From positions 1 through 30,340 of the IMG/VR virus record IMGVR_UViG_3300028392_000220: 30,340 bases of DNA; one strand, given 5' to 3'. Origin of the DNA: a virus. The position numbers were made by a program, and so were the translations under genes. Positions 23,190 to 30,340 of the stretch are shown here, piece by piece. Below the pieces are notes generated by a model that saw only the letters and a list, made by a program, of their open reading frames with translations, was not told the origin of the DNA and did no database searches. Within the stretch, counting starts at the first letter, position 1. The number at the start of each line of letters is the position of its first letter.

Positions 23190-24413
23190 ATGGCAAATTC
23201 AAAATTATTGAAAGAAGCAATCGCTGATGCCAAAGCCGTTAAAGAAACTGCTTTAGCAAACGCAAAACTCGCTCTTGAAGAAGCATTTACTCCAAGACTA
23301 CAATCTATCTTATCTCAAAAGATGAGACAAGAAGCAGAAATGGAAGATGATGACACTGAACAAGTAGATGAGGAATTAGATTCATCTGACATTGGAACAA
23401 AGGTAGGTCAAGACAAAGCTGATACTCCTGCAAAACAACCAACATTAGATGCTGATACTGAATTAGCACCGGGTATGAAAAAATCCACTGCTAAAAGAGG
23501 TCTTGAAGATCCAAACAGAACAATCGTAGACACTCTCATGGAAGATGAAATGGGAATGGAAGATGAAAAGGATCAAGAAATCGCTGAATTACGTGCTCGT
23601 TTAGCAGAGCTTGAAGGAGATGATGAAACTCCTGAAGGCGATGAAAATTATGGCATGGAAGATGAAGGCGATGATATGGGTATGGATTCTGACGAAGACG
23701 GTGAAGATTATGATGTTACCGGCGACGAAGATGAGGATACCGAAGAAGATGACATGGACTTAGAATCTATCATTCGTGAATTAGAAGCTCAACTTGGAGA
23801 CGAGGAAGGCGATAAAGAAGAAGAAGATGAAAGTTCAATGTATGAGGATTATGCAGACGGTTCTGATGCCGGAACTGATAAATCCGAAGATCCTAAAGTA
23901 GTAACAAACGAAGATGAAGAAGAAAAGGATGATGTAATCGACTTAGAAGAAATTCTTCGTGAAATGGAAGCTGACTTAAAAGATGAAGAGGAAATGAAAA
24001 ACCCAGCTGAAGCTGAAAAAGATGGAGCTCTTACAGCTGAGTTAAAACAAGCTTACAGCACAATCAAATCGTTACAAGGAACAATCAATGAAGTTAATTT
24101 ACTTAACGCTAAATTATTGTTCGCAAACAAATTATTCAGAGCACATAACATGACTAACGAACAAAAAGTTAAAGTTATCGAAACTTTGGATAGAACAAAA
24201 TCGGTTAGAGAAGTTAAATTGGTTTACTCTACATTAGCAGAGAATTTCAAATATGTACCATCTAACAAAACTGTTAAAAAAGCAATCTCTGAAGGATTCG
24301 CAGCTAGCAAAATAGTTAAATCAACTAAACCAGCTGTAGCACAAAAACAAGTAATAAATGAAAGTGCTGTGATTTCTGATAGATTTAAAAAATTAGCAGG
24401 TATTATTAAATAA
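23190..24413 (+). CDS. 22: Prohead core scaffold protein (gp22-like)
   Basis: The internal core around which the capsid shell assembles and which gp21 then digests. It has 407 residues (269 in T4). An N-terminal Ala-rich helix contains LKE9|A10 and LEE31|A32, plausible cleavage sites. The centre (about 50-275) is strongly acidic, with runs of Asp/Glu and two related units, MDLESIIRELEAQL from 189 and IDLEEILREMEADL from 250. The conserved scaffold segment is near 300-350 (NLLNAKLLFANKLFRAHN, VREVKLVYSTLAENF), and the end is SDRFKKLAGIIK. Directly upstream of the capsid gene (22 bases), as in T4. It uses more C-ending codons than its neighbours, suggesting high expression. Confidence 0.88.
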   Translation: MANSKLLKEAIADAKAVKETALANAKLALEEAFTPRLQSILSQKMRQEAEMEDDDTEQVDEELDSSDIGTKVGQDKADTPAKQPTLDADTELAPGMKKSTAKRGLEDPNRTIVDTLMEDEMGMEDEKDQEIAELRARLAELEGDDETPEGDENYGMEDEGDDMGMDSDEDGEDYDVTGDEDEDTEEDDMDLESIIRELEAQLGDEEGDKEEEDESSMYEDYADGSDAGTDKSEDPKVVTNEDEEEKDDVIDLEEILREMEADLKDEEEMKNPAEAEKDGALTAELKQAYSTIKSLQGTINEVNLLNAKLLFANKLFRAHNMTNEQKVKVIETLDRTKSVREVKLVYSTLAENFKYVPSNKTVKKAISEGFAASKIVKSTKPAVAQKQVINESAVISDRFKKLAGIIK

Positions 24414-24435
24414 TCAAAATAAAAATTAAATTAAA

Positions 24436-26070
24436 ATGAACTTAACAAAATTAATGACAGGTGCTAACCCACAAAGCATTATGCTTGAACAAACTAGAGG
24501 TTTGAAAGCAAAGTGGGAAAGAACTGGTTTACTTGAAGGAGTAGGCGCAGAATCAACTAAGCATGGTATGGCAGTAATGCTTGAAAACCAAGCTAAACAA
24601 TTACTTGATGAGGCTACCCGTACAGGTACAGCAGCAGGTTCAGAAGAATGGGCAGGTGTAGCTCTTCCGTTAGTAAGACGTATCTTTGGTAGCATTGCTG
24701 CAAAAGAGTTCGTTTCAGTACAACCGATGAACTTACCTTCTGGTCTTATTTTCTATATGGATTTCAAATATAGTACAGCAACAGCACAAAACCAACCAGC
24801 TTCTGGTTCTTCTTTGTATGGTGCAGGCGGTGCATTTGGACAAGATTCATTAAACGCATCTGGTAACAAACTTGGATCAACACAAGATACAACTGGTGGT
24901 TTATATGGAGCTGGTCGTTTTGGATATACTGTTAATGACCAAACTACAACAGGTATTACGGCTACATTATTGACTGCATCTTTAGCAGATATTGCGTTTG
25001 ATTTAACAAACACAACTTTATCTTCTTCTGTAGCAGCAGGTACGGCTAGAAAAATGACTGTATTAACAAGTACTTTAACTAATCCAGACCTTAATGCTGT
25101 TAGAACATTCTCAATATCTGGTTCAGGTACAAACTTTGCATACTATCCGCAGTTTACCGCAACTAGTGGTTCAGGCGCTGGTACGGCTATCGTTTTCCTT
25201 GCAACAGGTGTAACTGCAACTGGTACGCAAACTGTAGGTGTATCTTTCAATGCACAACCTACCGCTGCAAACCGTGGTGATTTTGAAGATAGAACAGGCG
25301 CTGATATTGTTATTCCAGAAATTGAATTGGAATTAAAATCAGAACCAATCGTTGCTAAAACTCGTAAGTTAAAAGCAATTTGGACTCCTGAACTTGCACA
25401 AGATTTGAACGCATATCACTCAATTGACGCTGAAGCTGAATTAACTCAAATGTTAAGTGAGTACATCTCTTTGGAAATCGACTTAGAAATCCTTGAAATG
25501 TTACAATTAAACGCTTTAACAGTTGATTATTGGTCTGCTCGTGTTGGATACGATTACAACTCTTCTACCACCTCTTTCGCAGTTGATACTAACGCAGTTC
25601 AAGCATCGGCTTATAACAAATCAACATGGTTCCAGACTTTGGGTATTAAATTACAAAAAGTTTCTAACAAAATTCACCAATTAACAATGCGTGGTGGAGC
25701 AAACTTCATAGTTGCATCTCCAAACGTATGTACAATTCTTGAATCAATGAACGGATTTGCATCTAACCCTGGTAAAGATGCTCTTCAATTCGCAGCAGGT
25801 GTATCACAAATTGGTGCAATCTCTAATCGTTTTGATGTTTATAAGAACCCGTATATGACGGAAAACGTTATCTTATTAGGCTTTAAAGGAAGTAACTTCT
25901 TTGAAACAGGTGCTGTATATGCTCCATATGTTCCATTGATTATGACTCCTTTAGTGTACGACCCAACTAACTTCACTCCTAGACGTGGAGTTATGACTCG
26001 TTACGCTAAGAAGATAGTTAGACCCGAATTTTACGGTAAAATCGTAATCGAAGGTTTGAACACTCTTTAA
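24436..26070 (+). CDS. 23: Major capsid protein (gp23-like)
   Basis: The HK97-fold shell subunit, 544 residues (521 in T4 gp23). Family landmarks are an N-terminal KAKWERTGLLEGVG (compare KWKPLLEGEG in T4), PLVRRIFGSIAAKEFVSVQP, then MNLPSGLIFYMDFKYS, RKLKAIWTPELAQDLNAYHS, DAEAELTQMLSEYISLEIDL, GGANFIVASPNV and a C-terminal GVMTRYAKKIVRPEFYGKI. Residues about 150-270 hold a Thr/Ser/Gly-rich insertion-domain-like stretch. LDE59|A60 matches the T4 maturation site (E65|A66) in position and sequence, so the mature protein probably begins at A60; LLE34|G35 is another possible cut. A-rich leader, no Shine-Dalgarno. A strong terminator follows the gene. Confidence 0.95.
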   Translation: MNLTKLMTGANPQSIMLEQTRGLKAKWERTGLLEGVGAESTKHGMAVMLENQAKQLLDEATRTGTAAGSEEWAGVALPLVRRIFGSIAAKEFVSVQPMNLPSGLIFYMDFKYSTATAQNQPASGSSLYGAGGAFGQDSLNASGNKLGSTQDTTGGLYGAGRFGYTVNDQTTTGITATLLTASLADIAFDLTNTTLSSSVAAGTARKMTVLTSTLTNPDLNAVRTFSISGSGTNFAYYPQFTATSGSGAGTAIVFLATGVTATGTQTVGVSFNAQPTAANRGDFEDRTGADIVIPEIELELKSEPIVAKTRKLKAIWTPELAQDLNAYHSIDAEAELTQMLSEYISLEIDLEILEMLQLNALTVDYWSARVGYDYNSSTTSFAVDTNAVQASAYNKSTWFQTLGIKLQKVSNKIHQLTMRGGANFIVASPNVCTILESMNGFASNPGKDALQFAAGVSQIGAISNRFDVYKNPYMTENVILLGFKGSNFFETGAVYAPYVPLIMTPLVYDPTNFTPRRGVMTRYAKKIVRPEFYGKIVIEGLNTL

Positions 26071-26092
26071 TAGTATTTAGAGTATTATAAGT

Positions 26093-26123
26093 AGAAGGGA
26101 GAAGAAATTCTCCCTTTTATTTT
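26093..26123 (+). terminator. Strong intrinsic terminator after the capsid gene (GAAA tetraloop)
   Basis: AAGGGAGAA (26095-26103) and TTCTCCCTT (26108-26116) pair perfectly over nine bases around a GAAA (GNRA) tetraloop, with A-T closing at 26093/26118, followed by TTATTTT. It is the most GC-rich hairpin in the window and lies 23 bases after the capsid stop. Confidence 0.85.
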
Positions 26124-26143
26124 GCCTTTTCCATAAAATTCCG

Positions 26144-26153
26144 TATATTTATA
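26144..26153 (+). promoter_or_regulatory. Late-promoter-like motif TATATTTATA (exact)
   Basis: An exact copy just after the capsid terminator, ending 12 bases before the ATG of the GIY-YIG endonuclease. It would restart transcription after the terminator. Confidence 0.55.
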
Positions 26154-26165
26154 TAAAATAGTTTT

Positions 26166-26723
26166 ATGGATATTATATACAAACTCACATCGCCAAAAGG
26201 TAAAGTTTACATTGGTAGGACGAATGATTTTCAAACAAGATTGAATCAACATAAGCATAATGCTATGATTAATAGAAAATCAAATTCTTTATATAGAGCA
26301 ATTCGTAAATATGGTTGGGATAATTTTAAAAAAGAAATACTATGCGAAGTTGATGCCGATATTTCTCAAAAAATAGAAGAAGAATTGATAATCGCATATA
26401 ATTCAGTAAAAACTGGGTATAATGATACATACGCCGGTGGGGGTGGTAATTTATGGAAAGATAGAAAAGATACGAATGAGTATACGGAATTTGTTGAAAA
26501 AATGAAAAAAATAAATCAATCAAATAGAATGCATGGCAAAACTCATTCAGATAATACAAAGGAACTACAAAAAGAAAAAGCAAAGGGTAGATACTCATTA
26601 GATTGGTTTATAGATAGGAATGGCGATACCGAAGGAACCCGATTATACGAAGAAAGGCGCCAGTGGTTAAAGAACAGAAACTTATTAAAAGATGCTAATG
26701 GAAGATTTATAAGTAGTTCTTAA
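26166..26723 (+). CDS. Free-standing GIY-YIG homing endonuclease
   Basis: A 185-residue enzyme that would cut a specific DNA site and spread by repair. The GIY-YIG domain covers residues 1-90: IYKLTSPKGKVYIG holds both motif halves (I4-Y5 and Y15-I16-G17), with catalytic Arg R25 in TRLNQHK and Glu in the KIEEELI helix (E71-E73). Residues about 120-135 (NRMHGKTHSDNTKEL) resemble a NUMOD3 DNA-binding repeat. The C-terminus (YSLDWFIDRNGDTEGTRLYE) is another module found in phage homing enzymes. It stands alone between the capsid terminator and the neck genes, with its own promoter-like motif. The flanking capsid and neck genes are intact and there is no sign of an intron. Confidence 0.88.
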   Translation: MDIIYKLTSPKGKVYIGRTNDFQTRLNQHKHNAMINRKSNSLYRAIRKYGWDNFKKEILCEVDADISQKIEEELIIAYNSVKTGYNDTYAGGGGNLWKDRKDTNEYTEFVEKMKKINQSNRMHGKTHSDNTKELQKEKAKGRYSLDWFIDRNGDTEGTRLYEERRQWLKNRNLLKDANGRFISSS

Positions 26724-26730
26724 TAATTTT

Positions 26731-26740
26731 TATATTTATA
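26731..26740 (+). promoter_or_regulatory. Late-promoter-like motif TATATTTATA (exact)
   Basis: An exact copy in the 47-base gap between the endonuclease and the neck genes, 30 bases before the ATG at 26771, the longest spacing among the exact copies. Confidence 0.5.
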
Positions 26741-26770
26741 AGAGAATAATAATCATAATTCTCAAATTAT

Positions 26771-27946
26771 ATGTCTTTAAACTTAAAATGGCCTGGAAGT
26801 GGTTCTGCTATATTTGGCAATACTCCATTTGCACTATACGATGATGACTCTGATTTTCAAAATGAAGGACCAAGAATGGCAGTATGGTGTGCCAAGCGAT
26901 TAGGATATCCGATTATTGATGTCGAATTAATAGATGAACAATTCTATGCATGCTTTGAAGAAGCAGTATCGGAGTATTCGGCACAGGTAAATCAGTTTAA
27001 TATCCGAAACAATCTTGATAAACTAATAGGTAGAAAATCTGGAACAAATTATACTCAAAAATTAGTTGAAGGCTCGGCGATAGTATCTGCGTTTCGTATG
27101 TCGCAAGCATATGGTACATTGGTCGGTGCTGGTGGCCCAACGGATTATAAAAAAGCTTATATAAAATTACAACCATCTGTACAAACTTATGATTTAACAC
27201 AAACAACATTTGATGCCACTACCAACGAACCACTCGATGCTGATATTATTAGGGATGTTGTTAAGGTGTATTATGATGCACCACCCGCTATTACTCGTTT
27301 CTTTGACCCATATTCAGTCGGTGCACAAGGTACGTTAAACCTAATTAGTGAGTTGGGATTTGGTAACTATTCGCCCGCTGCACAATTCTTAATGATGCCA
27401 CTTTATGAAGATGTATTAAGAATGCAACAAATTGAATTTAATGATACAATTCGTAAATCGGCATATACATTTAATATAGTAAATAATACAATTACGGTAT
27501 TTCCAGTTCCATCAAAAATGTCGCCATCATTAACACGACTTTATTTTGACTATTTTGAAAGAGAAAGTTTTGAAAATAACTCTACAATTGTAAAAGGAAG
27601 TGTGGTATCCGATTATTCCGATATTAAATACGACTTTATTCAATATGCTAATATAAATGATGTTGGAAGACAATGGATACGAAAATATACATTAGCATTA
27701 TCAAAAGAATTACTTGGTGCAATTAGAGAAAAGTATAATGAAATCCCAGTACCAGATGCAACTATTTCATTAGATGGTGCAGCTTTAAGAAGTGAGGCTC
27801 AAGTTGAGAAAGATAACTTAGTGACACAATTAAGAGAAAACCTTGAAGAGTTGACGAGAGCAAAGCAATTGGAAAACAGAAAAAATGAAGTAGAAGTACA
27901 TCAAGAAATGTTAAAAGCAATACCACTTAAAATATATGTAGGATAA
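26771..27946 (+). CDS. 13: Neck/head-completion protein (gp13-like)
   Basis: A 391-residue protein (T4 gp13 is 309) expected to form the ring under the portal that joins the packaged head to the tail. Near residues 37-75, WCAKRLGYPIIDVELIDEQF and the following FEEAVSEYS match the start of this family. The middle is mixed alpha/beta (SAYTFNIVNNTITVFPVPSK, LTRLYFDYFERE), with a helix WIRKYTLALSKELLGAIREK and a Glu/Lys-rich coiled C-terminus. It is the first of a tightly packed run (1-base gaps) with the gp14- and gp15-like genes, the T4 order 13-14-15. The call depends on this order and the N-terminal pattern. Confidence 0.7.
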   Translation: MSLNLKWPGSGSAIFGNTPFALYDDDSDFQNEGPRMAVWCAKRLGYPIIDVELIDEQFYACFEEAVSEYSAQVNQFNIRNNLDKLIGRKSGTNYTQKLVEGSAIVSAFRMSQAYGTLVGAGGPTDYKKAYIKLQPSVQTYDLTQTTFDATTNEPLDADIIRDVVKVYYDAPPAITRFFDPYSVGAQGTLNLISELGFGNYSPAAQFLMMPLYEDVLRMQQIEFNDTIRKSAYTFNIVNNTITVFPVPSKMSPSLTRLYFDYFERESFENNSTIVKGSVVSDYSDIKYDFIQYANINDVGRQWIRKYTLALSKELLGAIREKYNEIPVPDATISLDGAALRSEAQVEKDNLVTQLRENLEELTRAKQLENRKNEVEVHQEMLKAIPLKIYVG

Positions 27947-27947
27947 T

Positions 27948-28403
27948 ATGCCAAAATTTATATCAAATCGAGATGTTGCATTTTTTAAAGGTATAGCTAG
28001 AGAAGTAGTCGATGCCGTAGTACAAAATGCTATTGTATTATATAAAGTAAATTTAACAGAAACACGCGTAAATTTATATGGCGAGTCTATGAATAAGACA
28101 TGGCATAAGGGTGTACAACTATATGCATTAATAAATAAAGACCCCGAATCTGCAAGATACGAAGGGTTTGGCCCAGAAACTGATCAGAATATAGAGTTCC
28201 GATTGGATAGATGGATGTGTGAAGAAAAGAATACATATCCTGAAATTGGTGATGTTATATTTTTTAATGAGGCATATTTTGAAATTGATAATACAACTGA
28301 AATACAATATAGTGGTGGATTGCCAGAATTTAGTTTCAGTATCGTTTGTCAAACATTTATGGTTTCTAAATCTAATCTTAATATAGAAGCAAGAATAAAC
28401 TAA
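27948..28403 (+). CDS. 14: Neck protein (gp14-like head-closure)
   Basis: A 151-residue protein, shorter than T4 gp14 (256). The start SNRDVAFFKGIAREVVDAVV, then VLYKVNLTETRVNLYGES, resembles the gp14/head-closure proteins of T4-like phages of marine bacteria. PEIGDVIFFNEAYFEID is the beta-barrel signature of phage head-closure proteins (a short loop then a strand ending in a D-N-T-T-E turn). It begins one base after the gp13-like stop and ends one base before the next start, so the three are surely one transcript and probably one neck/tail-connector assembly. Confidence 0.7.
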   Translation: MPKFISNRDVAFFKGIAREVVDAVVQNAIVLYKVNLTETRVNLYGESMNKTWHKGVQLYALINKDPESARYEGFGPETDQNIEFRLDRWMCEEKNTYPEIGDVIFFNEAYFEIDNTTEIQYSGGLPEFSFSIVCQTFMVSKSNLNIEARIN

Positions 28404-28404
28404 T

Positions 28405-29502
28405 ATGGCACAAAATCCTTTAAGAAAAACCGATAGAATATTTCAAATAAAACGTGAAGCAAACGATGTTAAGCAGAGCGTAACTTTATTTGATGTTGAT
28501 TCTGCCATGCTCACATATTTGGAAGATGTTGTATTACCAAAATTAGACGATAATGGGATATCTATAAAGATACCAGTAATATATGGTAATTCGGAAAGAT
28601 GGAACGGAGCTCGTAGACAAGGTGTATATAGAGATATACATGGTAAGATACAATTACCAATAATGATGTTACGAAGAACGACCATTGCAAAAAATGATTC
28701 AATGCCAATGTTAAACCGACATGTATCATATCAAGCCATTACGAGATGGTCTAAAGATAATCGTTATGATAGATTTGGACTAATGACAGGTGTATCGCCA
28801 AAATATGATATTTATAATGTAACAATGCCAGACTATGTAGATATAAATTATGAATGTATGGGTTGGGCATCATTTACAGAGCAACTTAATACGATAGTTG
28901 AATCTTTAACATGGGCATCCGATGAATATTGGGGAGATAAAACAAAATTCAAATTTAATACAACTATTACTGATTACACAATTGTAAATGAAGTTGGCGA
29001 AGGTACTGAGCGTATTAATCGTGTAGAATTTAATTTGAATGTTAAAGCATATTTATTACCTGAACAATTTGATGGTGAAAGTACAACTAAAAAGGGATTC
29101 AACGTAAGCAAACTTATTATTTCAAATGAAGTGGATTTGACGGCAAATGGTAGATTGGAAAACCTTTTAGTAAATGAATCATCTTATAATTCAAATAAAG
29201 ATGTTGTAGACTATCTTGCCATAAATACAACAAATACCGCAACTGTATCGGTTGCAAATACAATAAATTTTTCTGTTATTAAACTAATCCCACCACCAGT
29301 TATTATAGCTGGCGGTATAACTACGAGTTTGACCGCAAATAGTATTGGATACGATATAAAAGTTTATAAAAATACAAATACTCTATTGACACAGGGTTCG
29401 GATTTTGTAGTAACATATACAAATAATAATTTGACATTTACAAGTCTAAATGCGGCAATTGGCGATACAATTACTATTATCGGTAAGTTTATAAATTTAT
29501 AA
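28405..29502 (+). CDS. 15: Tail sheath stabiliser/tail terminator (gp15-like) with C-terminal extension
   Basis: A 365-residue protein (272 in T4). Residues 1-250 follow the gp15 pattern: SIKIPVIYGNSERW at 53-66, LPIMMLRRTTIAKNDSMPML at 84-103, a strand YDIYNVTMPDYVDINYECMG with the helix FTEQLNTIVESLTW after it, and EGTERINRVEFNLNVKAYLL then PEQ. gp15 caps the tail tube and sheath and docks to the neck. The last roughly 110 residues are extra: a hinge followed by an Ig-like beta unit (YDIKVYKNTNTLLTQGSDFV, TITIIGKFINL) that T4 gp15 lacks. The extension could decorate the neck. There is a one-base gap from the gp14-like gene. Confidence 0.75.
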   Translation: MAQNPLRKTDRIFQIKREANDVKQSVTLFDVDSAMLTYLEDVVLPKLDDNGISIKIPVIYGNSERWNGARRQGVYRDIHGKIQLPIMMLRRTTIAKNDSMPMLNRHVSYQAITRWSKDNRYDRFGLMTGVSPKYDIYNVTMPDYVDINYECMGWASFTEQLNTIVESLTWASDEYWGDKTKFKFNTTITDYTIVNEVGEGTERINRVEFNLNVKAYLLPEQFDGESTTKKGFNVSKLIISNEVDLTANGRLENLLVNESSYNSNKDVVDYLAINTTNTATVSVANTINFSVIKLIPPPVIIAGGITTSLTANSIGYDIKVYKNTNTLLTQGSDFVVTYTNNNLTFTSLNAAIGDTITIIGKFINL

Positions 29503-29505
29503 TAA

Positions 29506-29515
29506 AATATTTATA
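29506..29515 (+). promoter_or_regulatory. Late-promoter-like motif (AATATTTATA)
   Basis: A near-exact copy in the 27-base gap after the gp15-like gene, ending 14 bases before the ATG at 29530. It marks a likely new transcript for tail or fibre genes. Confidence 0.5.
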
Positions 29516-29529
29516 CATAAAATAATAAT

Positions 29530-29916
29530 ATGGCAGCTGGAAAATATAATTTTACAATAGAACAGGGAACAACTGTTAATTTTGAATTACAATATAAAAA
29601 TGCAAGTGGTAGTGCTATTAATTTGACTGGTTATAGTGCTAGAATGCAAATAAGACCTGATTATGCAGATAATACAAAAACTTCATATCTTTATATATCA
29701 AGTTCTTTAAATAGCGATGGGACGGGGCTTAATTTTAGCGGTTCAAGCAATCTAAATTCACCAACATCTGGAACGATAGGAGTATATATATCTGCCGCAT
29801 CTTCATCGGCATTACATTTTGATACGGCAGTATATGATTTGGAATTGCAAACCGGAAGTTTGGTAACAAGATTATTACAAGGTACAATAAAACTAAGTAA
29901 AGAAGTAACACGTTAA
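29530..29916 (+). CDS. Small Ig-like tail/baseplate protein
   Basis: A 128-residue beta-type protein with a pattern seen in many phage tail or baseplate proteins: FTIEQGTTVNFELQYKNASG at the start, INLTGYSARMQIRPDY in the middle, SGTIGVYISAASSSAL, then AVYDLELQTGSLVTRLLQG and a closing KLSKEVTR. The unit resembles the N-terminal domain of baseplate upper proteins, which binds the baseplate while a separate part carries the receptor-binding end. The next gene starts two bases downstream and is a fibre, which supports an adaptor role. The exact partner is unknown. Confidence 0.7.
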   Translation: MAAGKYNFTIEQGTTVNFELQYKNASGSAINLTGYSARMQIRPDYADNTKTSYLYISSSLNSDGTGLNFSGSSNLNSPTSGTIGVYISAASSSALHFDTAVYDLELQTGSLVTRLLQGTIKLSKEVTR

Positions 29917-29918
29917 CA

Positions 29919-30340
29919 ATGGCAGATACATCATTAAATATAATATCATCGGATGCAAATTCGGTATCGGTGACAAGTCAAAATAGCTCTGTTACTATTA
30001 ATACGAATGGAGTTACCAATGATATAACAATTCCAGCATCGGAAATATCCACTGTGCGAATTGTAACAGTCGGCCCACCAGGCCCAACGGGCCCACCTGG
30101 ATCATCCGGTGGAGCAGGTTCGGGATTCCCCTTTTCAGGAAGCGGAGTTATAAGCGGTAGTTTACTTATATCTGGTAGTGGATTAATTGTAACGGGATCT
30201 ATATTTGTAACAAACGGATTTACAGGATCATTGTTTGGTACAGCTAGTTGGGCCACAAACTTTGTATCTGCTTCGTATTATGTTTTAAATAATCAGACTA
30301 GTTCATTTATAACAAGCGGAAGTATTGGAATAACTCAAAC
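29919..30340 (+). CDS. Tail-fibre-like protein with collagen-like segment, 3' partial
   Basis: The ATG at 29919 opens a frame that stays open to the window end (at least 140 codons). The N-terminus is Ser/Thr/Asn-rich (SVSVTSQNSSVTINTNG). A short collagen-like run (GPPGPTGPPGSSGGAG) lies at about residues 50-66, followed by repeated Gly-Ser beta units (SGSGVISGSLLISGSG) and GSLFGTASWATNF, a motif I associate with phage fibre proteins. The collagen-like run may form a trimer stalk. The gene starts two bases after the Ig-like adaptor gene and probably encodes the fibre or spike it carries. The C-terminal receptor-binding part lies outside the window. Confidence 0.75.
   Translation, partial: MADTSLNIISSDANSVSVTSQNSSVTINTNGVTNDITIPASEISTVRIVTVGPPGPTGPPGSSGGAGSGFPFSGSGVISGSLLISGSGLIVTGSIFVTNGFTGSLFGTASWATNFVSASYYVLNNQTSSFITSGSIGITQ

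Noticed and set aside
23560-23900. GAT/GAA-rich repetitive DNA that could suggest a repeat array
   Set aside because: It encodes the acidic region of the scaffold in one open frame, with irregular units and no spacers; it is not a CRISPR or tandem repeat.
26070-26771. An intron in the capsid gene housing the GIY-YIG enzyme
   Set aside because: The capsid frame is complete with a normal C-terminus and a terminator follows, so the endonuclease is free-standing.
28809-28816. TATTTATA inside the gp15-like gene as a promoter
   Set aside because: It is within coding sequence, lacks the flanking TA/T-run and no start codon of a gene follows it.

Overview
The window is a stretch of an AT-rich genome of a tailed phage with a contractile tail and T4-like head and neck genes. 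It runs from the end of a DNA-repair gene through the head-assembly region into the neck and tail genes. Every gene I can support is on the + strand. The T4-type set is recognisable from motifs: a gp46 (SbcC/Rad50-type) subunit, large terminase (gp17), portal (gp20), prohead protease (gp21), scaffold (gp22), major capsid protein (gp23), neck proteins (gp13 and gp14) and a tail-sheath stabiliser/terminator (gp15). The host is probably a member of the Bacteroidota (Flavobacterium-like). The reasons are a fibronectin-III-type repeat typical of that phylum in a fibre protein, start codons without Shine-Dalgarno sequences but with A-rich leaders, 26 of 26 stop codons being TAA, and one possible TTG/TAnnTTTG host promoter. 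This host call is inference.

Layout. 2-2044: gp46-like gene, 5' end outside the window. 2086-6443: large fibre-like protein and a glycosyltransferase-like protein. 6617-11665: a 1682-residue protein joining an NMNAT-like nucleotidylyltransferase, Pro-rich and Gly/Ala/His-rich linkers, an HExxH metallopeptidase-like domain, small phage modules and a C-terminal ATP-ligase-like domain. 11704-14890: a Cys-rich protein, two membrane/coiled-coil proteins (spanin candidates) and the terminase. 14929-22963: the portal and prohead protease among a set of small, basic or helical modular proteins that look like capsid cargo, ending with a 123-aa ferritin/Dps-like protein. 22964-23189: a terminator and structured leader. 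23190-26070: scaffold and major capsid protein, closed by a strong terminator. 26166-26723: free-standing GIY-YIG endonuclease. 26771-30340: neck, tail completion, a small Ig-like tail protein and the start of a collagen-like fibre gene.

How it fits together. A recurring motif, TATATTTATA, lies 12-30 bases before start codons in most intergenic gaps longer than about 25 bases, and is the best candidate for a phage-specific late promoter. The prohead protease, scaffold and major capsid protein sit among proteins carrying (L/I)xE followed by A/G/S, the cleavage pattern of T4 gp21, often at domain borders. My main hypothesis is that this phage packs modular polyproteins into its capsid, including the 1682-aa multi-enzyme chain, and cuts them during maturation. 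The cargo would then include an NMNAT-like enzyme, a peptidase, a nucleic-acid-ligase-like domain, basic DNA-binding modules and perhaps a Dps-type ferroxidase. Domain assignments rest on motif recognition by eye; no database search was run.
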